The notes beneath the pieces are model-generated. The model was not told the DNA's origin. It saw only the letters and a program-made list of their open reading frames with translations, and did no database searches. This document shows, one piece after another, positions 14,677 through 22,920 of a stretch of 34,661 nucleotides of DNA (positions are counted from its first letter, which is position 1; every line of letters begins with the position of its first letter). The position numbers and the translations under genes were made by a program. The stretch is from Xanthomonas hortorum pv. cynarae. Its GTDB lineage: Bacteria; Pseudomonadota; Gammaproteobacteria; Xanthomonadales; Xanthomonadaceae. The stretch covers positions 1 to 34,661 of the forward strand of contig NZ_MDFM01000036.1 in NCBI RefSeq assembly GCF_002939985.1, read 5' to 3'.

Positions 14677-15327
14677 TCATTCCAGCTGCGCCAATGCCTG
14701 CTGGATCGGCGTCTGCCCATCGATGAAGCCGACAGTCTTGCCGATGGTGGCCGGCGTTGCCAATGCCGCTGCGATCACCTGCGCCACGTTGCCGCGCGAG
14801 ACGCCACCGTCGGCATCGCCGCCCGGGTCGCGGGTGATGCGGCCGGTTGGCGCATCCTGGGTCAGTCGTCCCGGTCCCAGTACGGTCCAGTCCAGCGTGG
14901 TATCGCGCAGATGTGCGTCGGCGGCGGCCTTGGCCTGCGCATAGGCGAAGAAGCCATCGTCCGGCCCGATGCCGTGTTCCAGCCCGGCACCGAGATAGGA
15001 CACCATCACGTAACGGCGCACGCGCGCCTGTTCGGCGGCATGCATCTAACGGATTGCCGCATCGCGATCCACCGCATAGGTGCGCGCTGCATCGCCACCG
15101 CCGGCCGACCACACCACCGCATCGTGGCCGGAGAACGCAGCGGCAATCGCATCGGTATCGGCGTGTTCGATGTCGAACAGCAACGGCGTGGCGCCATCGG
15201 CAATCACATCGTCGGTGTGCTCGGGATTGCGGAACAACGCAGTCACCTGATGCCCACCGCGCACCAATAGCGGGGTGAGCAAACGCGCGACCTTGCCATG
15301 GCCGCCAATCAACACGATACGAGACAT
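14677..15327 (-). pseudogene. NAD(P)-binding (NmrA/SDR-like) protein, amber mutation
   Basis: Read through one stop, this is a 216-residue NAD(P)H-binding protein of the atypical SDR type. It starts MSRIVLIGGHGKVARLLTPL, with the GGHGKVA nucleotide-binding loop, and later has VMVSYLGAG and the YAQAK motif, with Tyr and Lys in place of the SDR catalytic pair. A TAG at 15046-15048 (minus strand) interrupts it after DRDAAIR, and the same frame resumes immediately with MHAAEQARVRRYVMVSY. A single base change from TCG (Ser) would account for it. The second half has its own ATG but lacks the cofactor loop, so function is probably lost unless the stop is suppressed. Confidence 0.8.
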
Positions 15328-15581
15328 CCACCACTCCAGCACTGCGCGCCGCAAGGGCGCGGAATGCCACCATCCTCGCCAATGCGGTGCTAAGGCGGTG
15401 TTATCGCAGCGGCGATCAGCTTCTTATTCTCAGTGTTTGTCTTCATTGCATCGAACCCACGTCGCCCGCTATGTGCAAGGTATCGGCAGCAGCCAATACA
15501 CCGGCTCAAAACGCGCATGGCGCAATGACCGCATCGATCGCATCTGGGACACTATGCGGCCCCTGTGTGTGCGAGATGCCG

Positions 15582-16028
15582 ATGACCACCTCCCATGATT
15601 TGCGTCCACGCGTTGGATGTGGCGCCTTCATCCGCCGTGCCGATGGCCACTTGCTGCTGGTGCAACGCGGACGTGCGCCCGAGCAAGGCCATTGGGGCTT
15701 GCCCGGTGGCAAAGTGGACTGGATGGAAACCGTCGAAAACGCCGTGGTGCGCGAAGTGCTGGAAGAAACCGGCCTGCATGTGCACCTGCAACGCGTGCTG
15801 TGCATCGTCAGCTACTTCGAGCCGGATCTGACGCCACCGGAGCACTGGGTCGCGCCGGTGTATCTGGCCGCCATCCAAGGCAGCGAACACGCGGTGCGGC
15901 GCGAGCCCGAGGCAATCCTCGCTATCGGCTGGTTCGCGCTGGACGCACTGCCATCGCCGTTGACCACCTCCACGGTGCAGGCATTGCAGCATCTGCACGT
16001 GCAAGGCCTGCCGGCCTCTACAGGCTGA
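15582..16028 (+). CDS. Nudix hydrolase (MutT-like)
   Basis: A 148-residue hydrolase of nucleoside diphosphate-linked compounds. The Nudix box is complete, starting GKVDWMETVENAVV and continuing REVLEETGL, which matches Gx5Ex7REUxEExGU and provides the metal-binding glutamates. The start is taken at 15582 (MTTSHDLRPRVGCGAFI), which places the first Nudix strand normally; an ATG two codons upstream (15576) is equally possible. The sequence up to about 15386 also lies in an open frame but is not family-like. Substrate specificity cannot be read from the sequence. The gene is divergent from the broken NAD(P)-binding gene. Confidence 0.85.
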   Translation: MTTSHDLRPRVGCGAFIRRADGHLLLVQRGRAPEQGHWGLPGGKVDWMETVENAVVREVLEETGLHVHLQRVLCIVSYFEPDLTPPEHWVAPVYLAAIQGSEHAVRREPEAILAIGWFALDALPSPLTTSTVQALQHLHVQGLPASTG

Positions 16029-16093
16029 GCGCGGCAGGTCATCGCAGCTGTCTGGCGTTATCCTCGCCGGCTGACTGCCTGGGAGGGCAACGC

Positions 16094-17233
16094 ATGGCAC
16101 ACCATTGGTGGACACGAACGGTTGTTTTGCTGCTGATCGGCAGCGTAGGCACTGCATACGCTGCAGCGGCAGAGACGGCACAACCCGCTGCTGCAACCGC
16201 ACAAGATGGCATCCGGCATGTGAGTGCATTCGCGCTGCCGGTCTCTGAGTATCTGAGCCCGGCGGCACGCGCGCATGTAGCTGCAGAAGTCGCGCGCGTC
16301 GATCCGTTGGCCAAGGCCGACAACGCCACGCTACTGACGCAATTGCCCAGCATCCGCGCCGACACCGAACGCTGGGCCGAAGGCGTGATCGCGCAGCTGC
16401 GCACACGCTACGCGGTGGAGATCACGCCCGAGACCTGGAACGGCGTGCCGGTGCTGCGGGTGGAGCCACGCACGCGCACACCCGAACAGGCAAAGCGTTT
16501 GCTGATCGAGCTGCATGGCGGCGGATTCGTGATGGGTAGCGCTGCCTCGTTCGGCCTGATGGAAGCCATCCCGATCGCGGCGATGACCGGCATGAGCGTG
16601 GTTGCGGTGGACTACCGGATGGGTCCGGAGCATCGCTTCCCGGCCGCCAGCGAAGATGTGGCGGCGGTGTATCGCGCCGCGCTCAAGAAGACCTACGCCC
16701 CGGAGCGTATCGGCATCTTCGGCTGCTCGGCCGGCGGTGTGCTCACCGGCGAGTCGCTGGCCTGGTTTGCCAAGGAGCGCCTGCCGATGCCGGCGGCGGC
16801 AGGCATGTTCTGCGCCGCTGGCGATGCGCGCTATCGCGGCGATTCGCGTGTGGTGGTCGCCGCAGTGAACGATGCCTTGCTGCCCGACAATGCCGGGGCG
16901 CTGCCGATCATGGAAGACCTGTATTACGGCGAGAACGTGGACTTCCATGACCCGCTGGTGTCGCCGGTGTTCTCCGATGCGGTGCTGCGCCAGTTTCCGC
17001 CGACCTTGTTTCTCACCGCAACGCGTGCGGCCGAGTTGAGCGCCACGGCCTATACACATGCGCGCCTGGTGGATCTGGGTCGCGAATCGGACTTGCACGT
17101 CTGGGACGGGCTGGGCCACGGTTTCCACCTCACCGAGACACTGCCGGAAAGCCAGCAGGCGTTGCGGGTCACTGCACGCTTCTTCAGCAAGCATCTGGGC
17201 CTGCCACCACCGGCATTGGCCGCGCCACACTAA
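16094..17233 (+). CDS. Secreted alpha/beta hydrolase, HSL-type esterase
   Basis: A 379-residue esterase of the hormone-sensitive-lipase family. The start at 16094 follows GGGAGG (16081-16086). A Sec signal peptide (about residues 1-23, ending AYA) suggests a periplasmic or secreted enzyme. HGGGF at 141-145 is the oxyanion element, GCSAGG carries nucleophile Ser212, and GLGHGFHL near the C-terminus supplies His342; the acid is probably the Asp/Glu just before in LHVWDG. The family hydrolyses short acyl esters. The preceding 65 bases contain the ribosome site but no clear terminator after the Nudix gene. Confidence 0.85.
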   Translation: MAHHWWTRTVVLLLIGSVGTAYAAAAETAQPAAATAQDGIRHVSAFALPVSEYLSPAARAHVAAEVARVDPLAKADNATLLTQLPSIRADTERWAEGVIAQLRTRYAVEITPETWNGVPVLRVEPRTRTPEQAKRLLIELHGGGFVMGSAASFGLMEAIPIAAMTGMSVVAVDYRMGPEHRFPAASEDVAAVYRAALKKTYAPERIGIFGCSAGGVLTGESLAWFAKERLPMPAAAGMFCAAGDARYRGDSRVVVAAVNDALLPDNAGALPIMEDLYYGENVDFHDPLVSPVFSDAVLRQFPPTLFLTATRAAELSATAYTHARLVDLGRESDLHVWDGLGHGFHLTETLPESQQALRVTARFFSKHLGLPPPALAAPH

Positions 17234-17335
17234 CGCCACGCTGACATCGACTAGGCACCGCGCTTACATCTTCTCGCCTAGGTTGAGACGGACCGGCGCT
17301 GCACTTGCAGTGCCGACATTGATCAGGAGAGTCGG

Positions 17336-17734
17336 ATGAGTCTGCAAATTCCTCAGGGTGCACTGGTGGTTGTGGCCGATGGCGGCGAAGCGCGTTGGTT
17401 CACCAACACCGGCAACGAAGCCAAGGTGGTGCTGCGTCAGCACGCGCGCACCGATGTGCAGAACGTCGATGACGACGGCCCGGCCGGCAAGGCGCCGCAG
17501 GATCTGAGCAACGCTGATCTGGACGAAATGACCTTCGCCAAGCAGTTGTCGCATGCCTTGAACGATGGCGCGCTGAAGCACGAATACACGCATCTGGTCC
17601 TGGTGGCCGACCCGACCACGCTGGGCCGCGTCCGCCCCTTGCTGCACAAGGAAACACAGCAGCGCTTGGTGGGTGATCTGGCCAAAGACCTCACCAATCT
17701 GCCGCTGGAAGACATCCAGCGCGCGCTGTCCTGA
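17336..17734 (+). CDS. Host attachment protein-family protein
   Basis: A 132-residue protein starting MSLQIPQGALVVVADGGEARWF, characteristic of the host-attachment family related to bacterial eRF1-like (baeRF) domains; later elements are EYTHLVLVADPTTLGRVRPL and then HKETQQRLVGDLAKDLTNLP. The name comes from plant-associated bacteria, and the biochemical role is unproven. AGGAGA (17325-17330) precedes the ATG. There is no signal peptide. The thioredoxin gene follows after 18 bases and is probably co-transcribed. Confidence 0.8.
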   Translation: MSLQIPQGALVVVADGGEARWFTNTGNEAKVVLRQHARTDVQNVDDDGPAGKAPQDLSNADLDEMTFAKQLSHALNDGALKHEYTHLVLVADPTTLGRVRPLLHKETQQRLVGDLAKDLTNLPLEDIQRALS

Positions 17735-17752
17735 TAGCGGAGCACGCGCGCG

Positions 17753-18088
17753 ATGGGGTTTGTTCGCGAGTACGCCACGCAGGCACCCGAGCGCAGCGAG
17801 GTGGATGCACAGGCCGGGCTGCAGGTGCTGGAGTTCGGCACCGATTGGTGCGGTCACTGCATGGCTGCCCAGCCGCTGTTGCAAAAACTGCTGGGTGGTT
17901 TCCAGGCGGTGGATTACCGCAAGGTCGAAGATGGAAAAGGGCGGCCGCTTGGCCGCTCTTTCCGCGTGAAGTTATGGCCAACCATCATCTTGCTGCGCGA
18001 TGGCGAAGAAGTCGCGCGCGCGGTGCGCCCGCAAACGCGCGAGGATCTGCAGCCGTTGTTGGCAGTGCTGGGTGAGCCTGCGATTTAG
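17753..18088 (+). CDS. Thioredoxin-family protein
   Basis: A 111-residue cytoplasmic thioredoxin-fold protein. The active-site motif is W32-C33-G34-H35-C36, a CGHC variant closer to protein disulfide isomerase than to classic CGPC thioredoxin. The cis-proline loop is seen at LWPTIIL and the C-terminal GEEVARAVRP strand is normal. The first 20 residues are not conserved in thioredoxins. It is 18 bases downstream of the host-attachment gene, implying co-expression. Confidence 0.85.
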   Translation: MGFVREYATQAPERSEVDAQAGLQVLEFGTDWCGHCMAAQPLLQKLLGGFQAVDYRKVEDGKGRPLGRSFRVKLWPTIILLRDGEEVARAVRPQTREDLQPLLAVLGEPAI

Positions 18089-18422
18089 AGCGGCTGATAA
18101 AACTATTGCGCTCACCGTCAGGTGGACGCGGCCTTTGCTGTATGCGCTGAAACGCCTTGAAAACAGGGCGTTTTGGCAAAGCGGCGCCCTCGCGCCTGCA
18201 GCGATCTGCACGCTGTAGTAACATGTGCGGCTGATCAAGCCCCTGGGCACTTGCCCACCCCTTGGTCGTCTGTCCCGCAGCGTCGCTGAGTGTTCGCGGC
18301 CGTCCGGGAATGCCTCCGGTGTCATCCCCTGCATGTGCGTTTGCCATGCGCGCGCGATGTGCTGTGTCCTGTGCGTTGCCAGGGCGAGTGGGCAGCGATG
18401 GCCGCACATGGAGACCAAACAT
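18089..18422. other. Intergenic stretch before the MFS gene
   Basis: No gene is supported here. AAACGCC (18150-18156) and GGCGTTT (18167-18173) form a short inverted repeat without a clear T-run. AGAGCGGCTGA at 18087-18097 is also found beside the palindromic repeats (34342-34352, and reversed near 21568 and 22809), so this may be a remnant of such an element. Confidence 0.35.
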
Positions 18423-19913
18423 ATGCACGACACGCGCACGATTGCCTCGCACTTCGGTTGGTTCAAGCGCCGTCGCCAACTGCAACTGGACGAAGTCACC
18501 GTGGTCGACCGCCCGATGCTGCGCAAGGCCGTGGGTGCGGCCGCACTGGGCAATGCGATGAAGTGGTTCGACTTCGGCGTGTACGGCTATCTGGCGGTGA
18601 CCTTGGGGCAGGTGTTCTTCCCCGCGAGCAATCCCACCGCGCAGTTGATTGCGACGTTTGCCACGTTCACCGTCGCATTTTTGGTGCGACCGATCGGCGG
18701 GATGGTGTTCGGCCCGCTCGGCGACCGCTACGGGCGGCAGAAAGTGCTGGCGGCCACCATGATTCTGATGGCGTTGGGCACCTTCAGCATCGGCTTGATT
18801 CCGTCCCATGCAACCATCGGCGTGTGGGCGCCGGTGTTGCTGCTGTTGGCGCGGCTGCTGCAAGGCTTTTCCACCGGCGGCGAATACGGCGGGGCAGCGA
18901 CCTTCATCGCCGAATACGCCACCGACCGCAATCGCGGCCTGATGGGCAGCTGGCTGGAATTCGGCACGCTGGGCGGTTACATCGCCGGTGCCGCCACGGT
19001 GACCGCATTGCACATGGGCTTGAGCCAGACGCAGATGCTCGAGTGGGGCTGGCGCATCCCGTTTCTGGTCGCCGGCCCGCTGGGTTTGCTGGGCCTGTAC
19101 ATGCGCATGAAACTGGAAGAAACCCCGGCGTTTCGCGCCTATACCGCGCAATCGGAACAACGCGAACGACAAACCGCAGGGCAAGGCCTGCTCACGCTGC
19201 TGCGCCTGCATTGGCCGCAGTTGCTCAAGTGCGTTGGGCTGGTGCTGGTGTTCAACGTTACCGACTACATGTTGCTGACCTACATGCCCAGCTACCTCAG
19301 CGTCACCATGGGCTATGCCGAGAGCAAGGGCCTGTTGCTGATCATTCTGGTGATGCTGGTGATGATGCCGCTCAACATCGTCGGCGGCCTGTTCAGCGAC
19401 AAGCTGGGCCGCCGCCCGATGATCATCGGCGCCTGCATTGCCTTGTTCGTATTGGCGATTCCGTGCCTGATGCTGATCGGCAGCGGCCACGACGGGCTGA
19501 TCTTCACCGGGCTGATGCTGCTCGGCCTGGCGCTGGTGTGCTTCACCAGCTCGATGCCCTCCACGTTGCCGGCGCTGTTCTACACACCGGTGCGCTACAG
19601 CGCGCTGTCGATCGGCTTCAACGTCTCGGTGTCGTTGTTTGGCGGCACCACGCCGTTGGTCACTGCCTGGCTGGTGGAGCGCACCGGCGACCCGCTGGTG
19701 CCGGCGTACTACCTGATGGGCGCAGCCGCGATCGGGTTGGTGACCATGCTGTTCGTGCGCGAAACCGCCGGCTTGCCGTTGCGTGGCTCACCGCCGGCCG
19801 TGGCCACCGATGCCGAAGCACGCGCGCTGTTGCAGGCCGATAGCCCGGTGACGGTGGATGCGCAGCTGCCACTGCGCTCCGCGCCCTCCATGGGCCAGCC
19901 GCGCACGGCGTAA
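18423..19913 (+). CDS. proP: MFS transporter, ProP-like (metabolite:H+ symporter family)
   Basis: A 496-residue inner-membrane transporter with 12 predicted helices. It resembles E. coli ProP: FDFGVYGYLAVTLGQVFF, FGPLGDRYGRQK (the MFS motif A), GFSTGGEYGGAATFIAEY and LEWGWRIPFLVAGPLG are family features. ProP imports proline and betaine with protons as an osmoprotectant system. The start is taken at 18423 because TGGAGA lies eight bases upstream; an in-frame ATG at 18408 adds five residues. The long C-terminal coiled coil of E. coli ProP is not obvious; an Ala/Pro-rich tail is present instead. The symbol is by resemblance and the substrate is inferred. Confidence 0.75.
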   Translation: MHDTRTIASHFGWFKRRRQLQLDEVTVVDRPMLRKAVGAAALGNAMKWFDFGVYGYLAVTLGQVFFPASNPTAQLIATFATFTVAFLVRPIGGMVFGPLGDRYGRQKVLAATMILMALGTFSIGLIPSHATIGVWAPVLLLLARLLQGFSTGGEYGGAATFIAEYATDRNRGLMGSWLEFGTLGGYIAGAATVTALHMGLSQTQMLEWGWRIPFLVAGPLGLLGLYMRMKLEETPAFRAYTAQSEQRERQTAGQGLLTLLRLHWPQLLKCVGLVLVFNVTDYMLLTYMPSYLSVTMGYAESKGLLLIILVMLVMMPLNIVGGLFSDKLGRRPMIIGACIALFVLAIPCLMLIGSGHDGLIFTGLMLLGLALVCFTSSMPSTLPALFYTPVRYSALSIGFNVSVSLFGGTTPLVTAWLVERTGDPLVPAYYLMGAAAIGLVTMLFVRETAGLPLRGSPPAVATDAEARALLQADSPVTVDAQLPLRSAPSMGQPRTA

Positions 19914-19955
19914 GCGGGCTCGGCGCAGCGTGGATGCGCGTGATGCGCACCGGGC

Positions 19956-20405
19956 TCAGTGCAGGTTGGGCGCCAGCATGTCGGCCGAGGGCATGCCTTC
20001 GCCGGTTTCCACATAGCGTTTGAGGCTGCTGCCCAGGAAGAAGCGCCAGCCGCGCGCGCAGGCCTCCTTGCACGGCGATTCGCGATAACCGGACTGGACG
20101 AACTCCACCTGCGTGCCCTGGCTGGTGGAGTGCAGCTCGAAGCGCATCACGGTGCCTTTCCATGCGTCCGAATCGAGCATGTTGGAGTCGTGGCAACGCC
20201 AGCACACCAGGCGATGATCGGCGCCCTCGTCGATGCTCAACTCCACCCGCCAGCCCTGACGGCTCCAGTCCAGCCGCACCCTGCCGTTGCCCAGGCTCAC
20301 CTCGCGCGTCCACCAGCGGGCCAGCTGCCTTGGCTCGGACAGCGCAGCGGAAACCACTTCCGGCGCGGCGGCAATGACGATGCTGTGGCGGATCTCACGA
20401 TTCAT
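19956..20405 (-). CDS. SRPBCC (AHSA1-like) domain protein
   Basis: A 149-residue protein starting MNREIRHSIVIAAAPEVVSA, the usual opening of START-like SRPBCC proteins that bind hydrophobic ligands. RWWTREVSLGNGRVRLDW, RFELHSTSQGTQVEF and the C-terminal helix GWRFFLGSSLKRYVETGEGM agree with the family. The start at 20405 is chosen because the longer frame (to 20504) has no family features. It is convergent with the MFS gene and divergent from the EcsC gene, 146 bases away. The ligand is unknown. Confidence 0.8.
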   Translation of the reverse strand: MNREIRHSIVIAAAPEVVSAALSEPRQLARWWTREVSLGNGRVRLDWSRQGWRVELSIDEGADHRLVCWRCHDSNMLDSDAWKGTVMRFELHSTSQGTQVEFVQSGYRESPCKEACARGWRFFLGSSLKRYVETGEGMPSADMLAPNLH

Positions 20406-20551
20406 CTGGTGGGCATTCGCAGCGTAGATCCCGATGATCGCGCATTTTGCAGGCCAATTGCAGGATTGTCTTGGCACTGCACAGTTCGCTCGTCCAACGC
20501 TCACATGGCGCTGGGTACCATCGGGGCGACCCCTAACGATGAAGAACAGGC

Positions 20552-21370
20552 ATGACGACGCTTCCGATACCAGTGATGGACGTTGCCGCGCAACGCGATC
20601 TGGCCACGGCGCACGCGCTGTTGGAAAACCCCGGCGTGGCAGCGCAACTTGCCAACGCGCTGGGCGCGCCGATCGAAAGTCTGATCACCAAGCGGCTACC
20701 GAAAATGCTTGCCCGCAGCATCGATGGGGTCACCCGCCGCGCATTGCAGGTGGCAATGAAATCGGCATTGCTCAGCTTGCGCGGCAAGGCCGATACGCAG
20801 CAGCCCGCCTCCACCGCGCGGCACACCATGGTGGTGGCTGTCGCGGGCGGCGCAGGCGGATTTTTCGGATTGCCCGGTCTCTTGGTGGAGCTGCCGGTGA
20901 CCACCACGGTGATGCTGCGCTCCATTGCCGATATCGCACGCTCGGAAGGCGAATCGCTGCACGATCCGGAAACGGCGCTGGCCTGTCTGGAAGTGCTGGC
21001 GCATGGCGGACGCAGCGTCAGCGACGATGGCGCCGAATCCGGCTATTTCGCCGTACGCGCGGCCATGGCGCAGCAACTCAGCGCCGCTGCGCATTACGTG
21101 GCCGCACATGGTTTCGCCAGCAAGGGCGCACCCGCGCTGGTGTCGTTGGTGTCGCGCGTTGCGGCCAAGTTCTCGGTCAACGTGGGCGAAAAACTCGCGG
21201 TGCAGGCGGTGCCGCTGGTGGGCGCCGTGAGTGGCGCAACGCTCAATACCGTGTTCATGCGCCACTTCCAGGCGATGGCACGCGGGCATTTCATCGTGCG
21301 CCGATTGGAGCGGCGCTTTGGGGAAGAGGCCGTGCGGCGCGCGTATGACGCATTGCCTGCACCGCGTTGA
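20552..21370 (+). CDS. EcsC-family protein
   Basis: A 272-residue protein of the EcsC family. AGGAGGFFGLPGLLVELPVT (residues about 99-118) and the DPETALACLEVL segment are typical, as is the glycine-rich stretch LVGAVSGATLNTVF near the C-terminus. In Bacillus, ecsC lies in the ecs transporter operon, but most proteobacterial homologues stand alone and have no established role. No signal peptide is seen; the hydrophobic glycine-rich stretches may be membrane-associated. The gene follows a divergent SRPBCC gene. Confidence 0.8.
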   Translation: MTTLPIPVMDVAAQRDLATAHALLENPGVAAQLANALGAPIESLITKRLPKMLARSIDGVTRRALQVAMKSALLSLRGKADTQQPASTARHTMVVAVAGGAGGFFGLPGLLVELPVTTTVMLRSIADIARSEGESLHDPETALACLEVLAHGGRSVSDDGAESGYFAVRAAMAQQLSAAAHYVAAHGFASKGAPALVSLVSRVAAKFSVNVGEKLAVQAVPLVGAVSGATLNTVFMRHFQAMARGHFIVRRLERRFGEEAVRRAYDALPAPR

Positions 21371-21442
21371 GATTCAGATAGCACCTCATAGGACGCCCGC
21401 GCGGCATGTACTGCTCGCACCTGCGCACCGACCATTTCGACT

Positions 21443-21550
21443 GGTCCTTGCCCGCCCACCGTCGCGGGACCTTACGCGGCATGGATGCCGCGTAAGAGCC
21501 TACAGGGACATACTTGCGGCGTGTCCTGCGATGGTGGGCGGGCAAGGGCC
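21443..21550 (-). repeat. Palindromic intergenic repeat, copy 3 (core type A, reverse)
   Basis: Arms 21443-21470 and 21523-21550 are complementary at 25 of 28 positions and carry CTTGCCCGCCCACCGTCGCG. The core is that of copy 1 reversed, with the CTTACGCGGCAT hairpin. The flank CCTGCAGCAAA...CAGATCAGCCGCTCT is shared with copy 5. Confidence 0.8.
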
Positions 21551-21689
21551 CTGCAGCAAACCCGCAGATCAGCCGCTCTACAACCGACGCATCCACACCG
21601 TTCGATTTACCTCTCAAGGCGACCGAGAGCTCGAGCTTCAGCGTCGTTTGGATGTTTCAAAGCCGCGTTGGTCGGCGTTGGTCGAGGGC

Positions 21690-21791
21690 GCCATGCGCTC
21701 ACCGATTGCGGGACACGCCGCAAGTACGTCCATGTAGGCTCGGTGGCGGCATCCATGCCGCCACACGGTCCCGCAAGCGGTGAGCGCATCG
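21690..21791 (+). repeat. Palindromic intergenic repeat, copy 4 (core type B, forward)
   Basis: Arms of about 24 bases carry ATGCGCTCACCG.TTGCGGGAC and are complementary with one mismatch. The core ACGCCGCAAGTACGTCC matches copy 1, but the inner hairpin is type B (GTGGCGGCAT / ATGCCGCCAC). It faces copy 3 in opposite orientation. Confidence 0.8.
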
Positions 21792-22003
21792 CACCTGCTC
21801 ATTTGGCTGTGTGCTGATGGGAACTACAAAGCCGACTGCGCTCACTTACTTGGTGGACATAGTAGTTCACTGACCTCCAAGTCTTGCGTTGCTCCGTCGG
21901 TCATTTCCGCTATCTGCGAGGTGATCGCTTGCCAGCAGAGCTTTGGATGCACGATGCCACTGCGACACGTCACAATCACTTTCGCCTATGTCGGACCTCG
22001 TCC

Positions 22004-22642
22004 ATGAGCAAACCTTTTTCGCCGGCTTCCGCGCGCAACCGTGACCCGATCCTTGCGGTATTGCAGCGTTACTTTGCCGACCGCCGCCATGTATTGGAGA
22101 TCGGTGCAGGCACCGGGCAGCACGCGGTGCATTTTGCGGCGGCGATGCCGTGGCTGCGTTGGCAGGCGAGCGATCATCCCGATCATCTGCCGGGCATGAC
22201 GCAGTGGCTGGACGAGGCGGCATTGCCAAATACGCCGCCACCGATTCCGTTGCAGGCGGTGCTGACGCCGACGCCGGGTTTGGCGCCCGCCCCGCCATTG
22301 CCGCCGGTGCAGGCAGGCGAGCCTGCCGGCTATGACGCTGTATATAGCGCCAATACCTTGCACATCATGGGCTGGCCGCAAGTGCAGGCGTTGTTCGCGG
22401 GGTTACCTGCGGTGATGGCGCCGGATGCGCTGCTGGTGGTGTATGGACCGTTCAACCGCGATGGGCAATTCACCAGCGACAGCAATCGTGCATTCGACGC
22501 GATGTTGCGTGAGCGCGATGCGGCCTCGGGGATTCGCGATGCAGAGGCGGTGGATGCATTGGCGGAGCAGGTGGGGTTGCGGTTGGTGGAAGATGTTGCG
22601 TTGCCGGCAAATAATGTATGTCGAGTGTGGCGGCGAGCGTAA
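22004..22642 (+). CDS. DUF938-family SAM-dependent methyltransferase
   Basis: A 212-residue class I methyltransferase. SPASARNRDPILAVL, VLEIGAGTGQHAVHFA (SAM-binding motif I), WQASDHPDHL and ANTLHIMGW are typical of DUF938, as is LVVYGPFNRDGQFTSDSNRA. The substrate is unknown. The start at 22004 gives the family N-terminus; only a weak CGGA lies upstream. A proline-rich insert around residues 75-105 (PTPGLAPAPPLPPVQAG) is longer than I would expect for the family. Confidence 0.85.
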   Translation: MSKPFSPASARNRDPILAVLQRYFADRRHVLEIGAGTGQHAVHFAAAMPWLRWQASDHPDHLPGMTQWLDEAALPNTPPPIPLQAVLTPTPGLAPAPPLPPVQAGEPAGYDAVYSANTLHIMGWPQVQALFAGLPAVMAPDALLVVYGPFNRDGQFTSDSNRAFDAMLRERDAASGIRDAEAVDALAEQVGLRLVEDVALPANNVCRVWRRA

Positions 22643-22685
22643 GTCGATTGCTTTTTGAAAAGCATGCACACCGACATTCCCGACT

Positions 22686-22793
22686 GGTTCTTGCCCGCCC
22701 CCCGTCGCGGGACCTTACGCGGCATGGATGCCGCGTAAGAGCTTACAAGGACGTACTTGCAGCGTGTCCCGCGATGGGGGGCGGGCAAGGACC
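22686..22793 (-). repeat. Palindromic intergenic repeat, copy 5 (core type A, reverse)
   Basis: Arms 22686-22713 and 22766-22793 are complementary at 26 of 28 positions (TTGCCCGCCCCCCGTCGCGG). The core is type A, reversed. Copies 3 and 5 share arms, core and right flank, so they look like a duplication of a larger unit. Nothing else is seen in 22643-22920. Confidence 0.8.
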
Positions 22794-22920
22794 CTGCAGC
22801 AAAGCCTCAGATCAGCCGCTCTCCACCTGATCCTACGGCCACGACATGGCACTCAAAATTTCGAGTCGTTAAAGAGCGGCATCGCACCCATGCGCTGATG
22901 CGGGTTGACGCGGCAGCAAC

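Larger units (their letters stand above)
21371..22003. other. Repeat-rich intergenic region
   Basis: Two palindromic repeats in opposite orientation occupy much of this stretch (21443-21550 and 21690-21791). The remainder, including 21551-21689 and 21792-22003, holds no recognisable gene; the frames crossing it are not family-like. Confidence 0.55.

Noticed and set aside
17985..19490. Long minus frame opposite the MFS gene (501 codons)
   Set aside because: Gln/His-rich shadow typical of the reverse of GC-rich membrane-protein codons.
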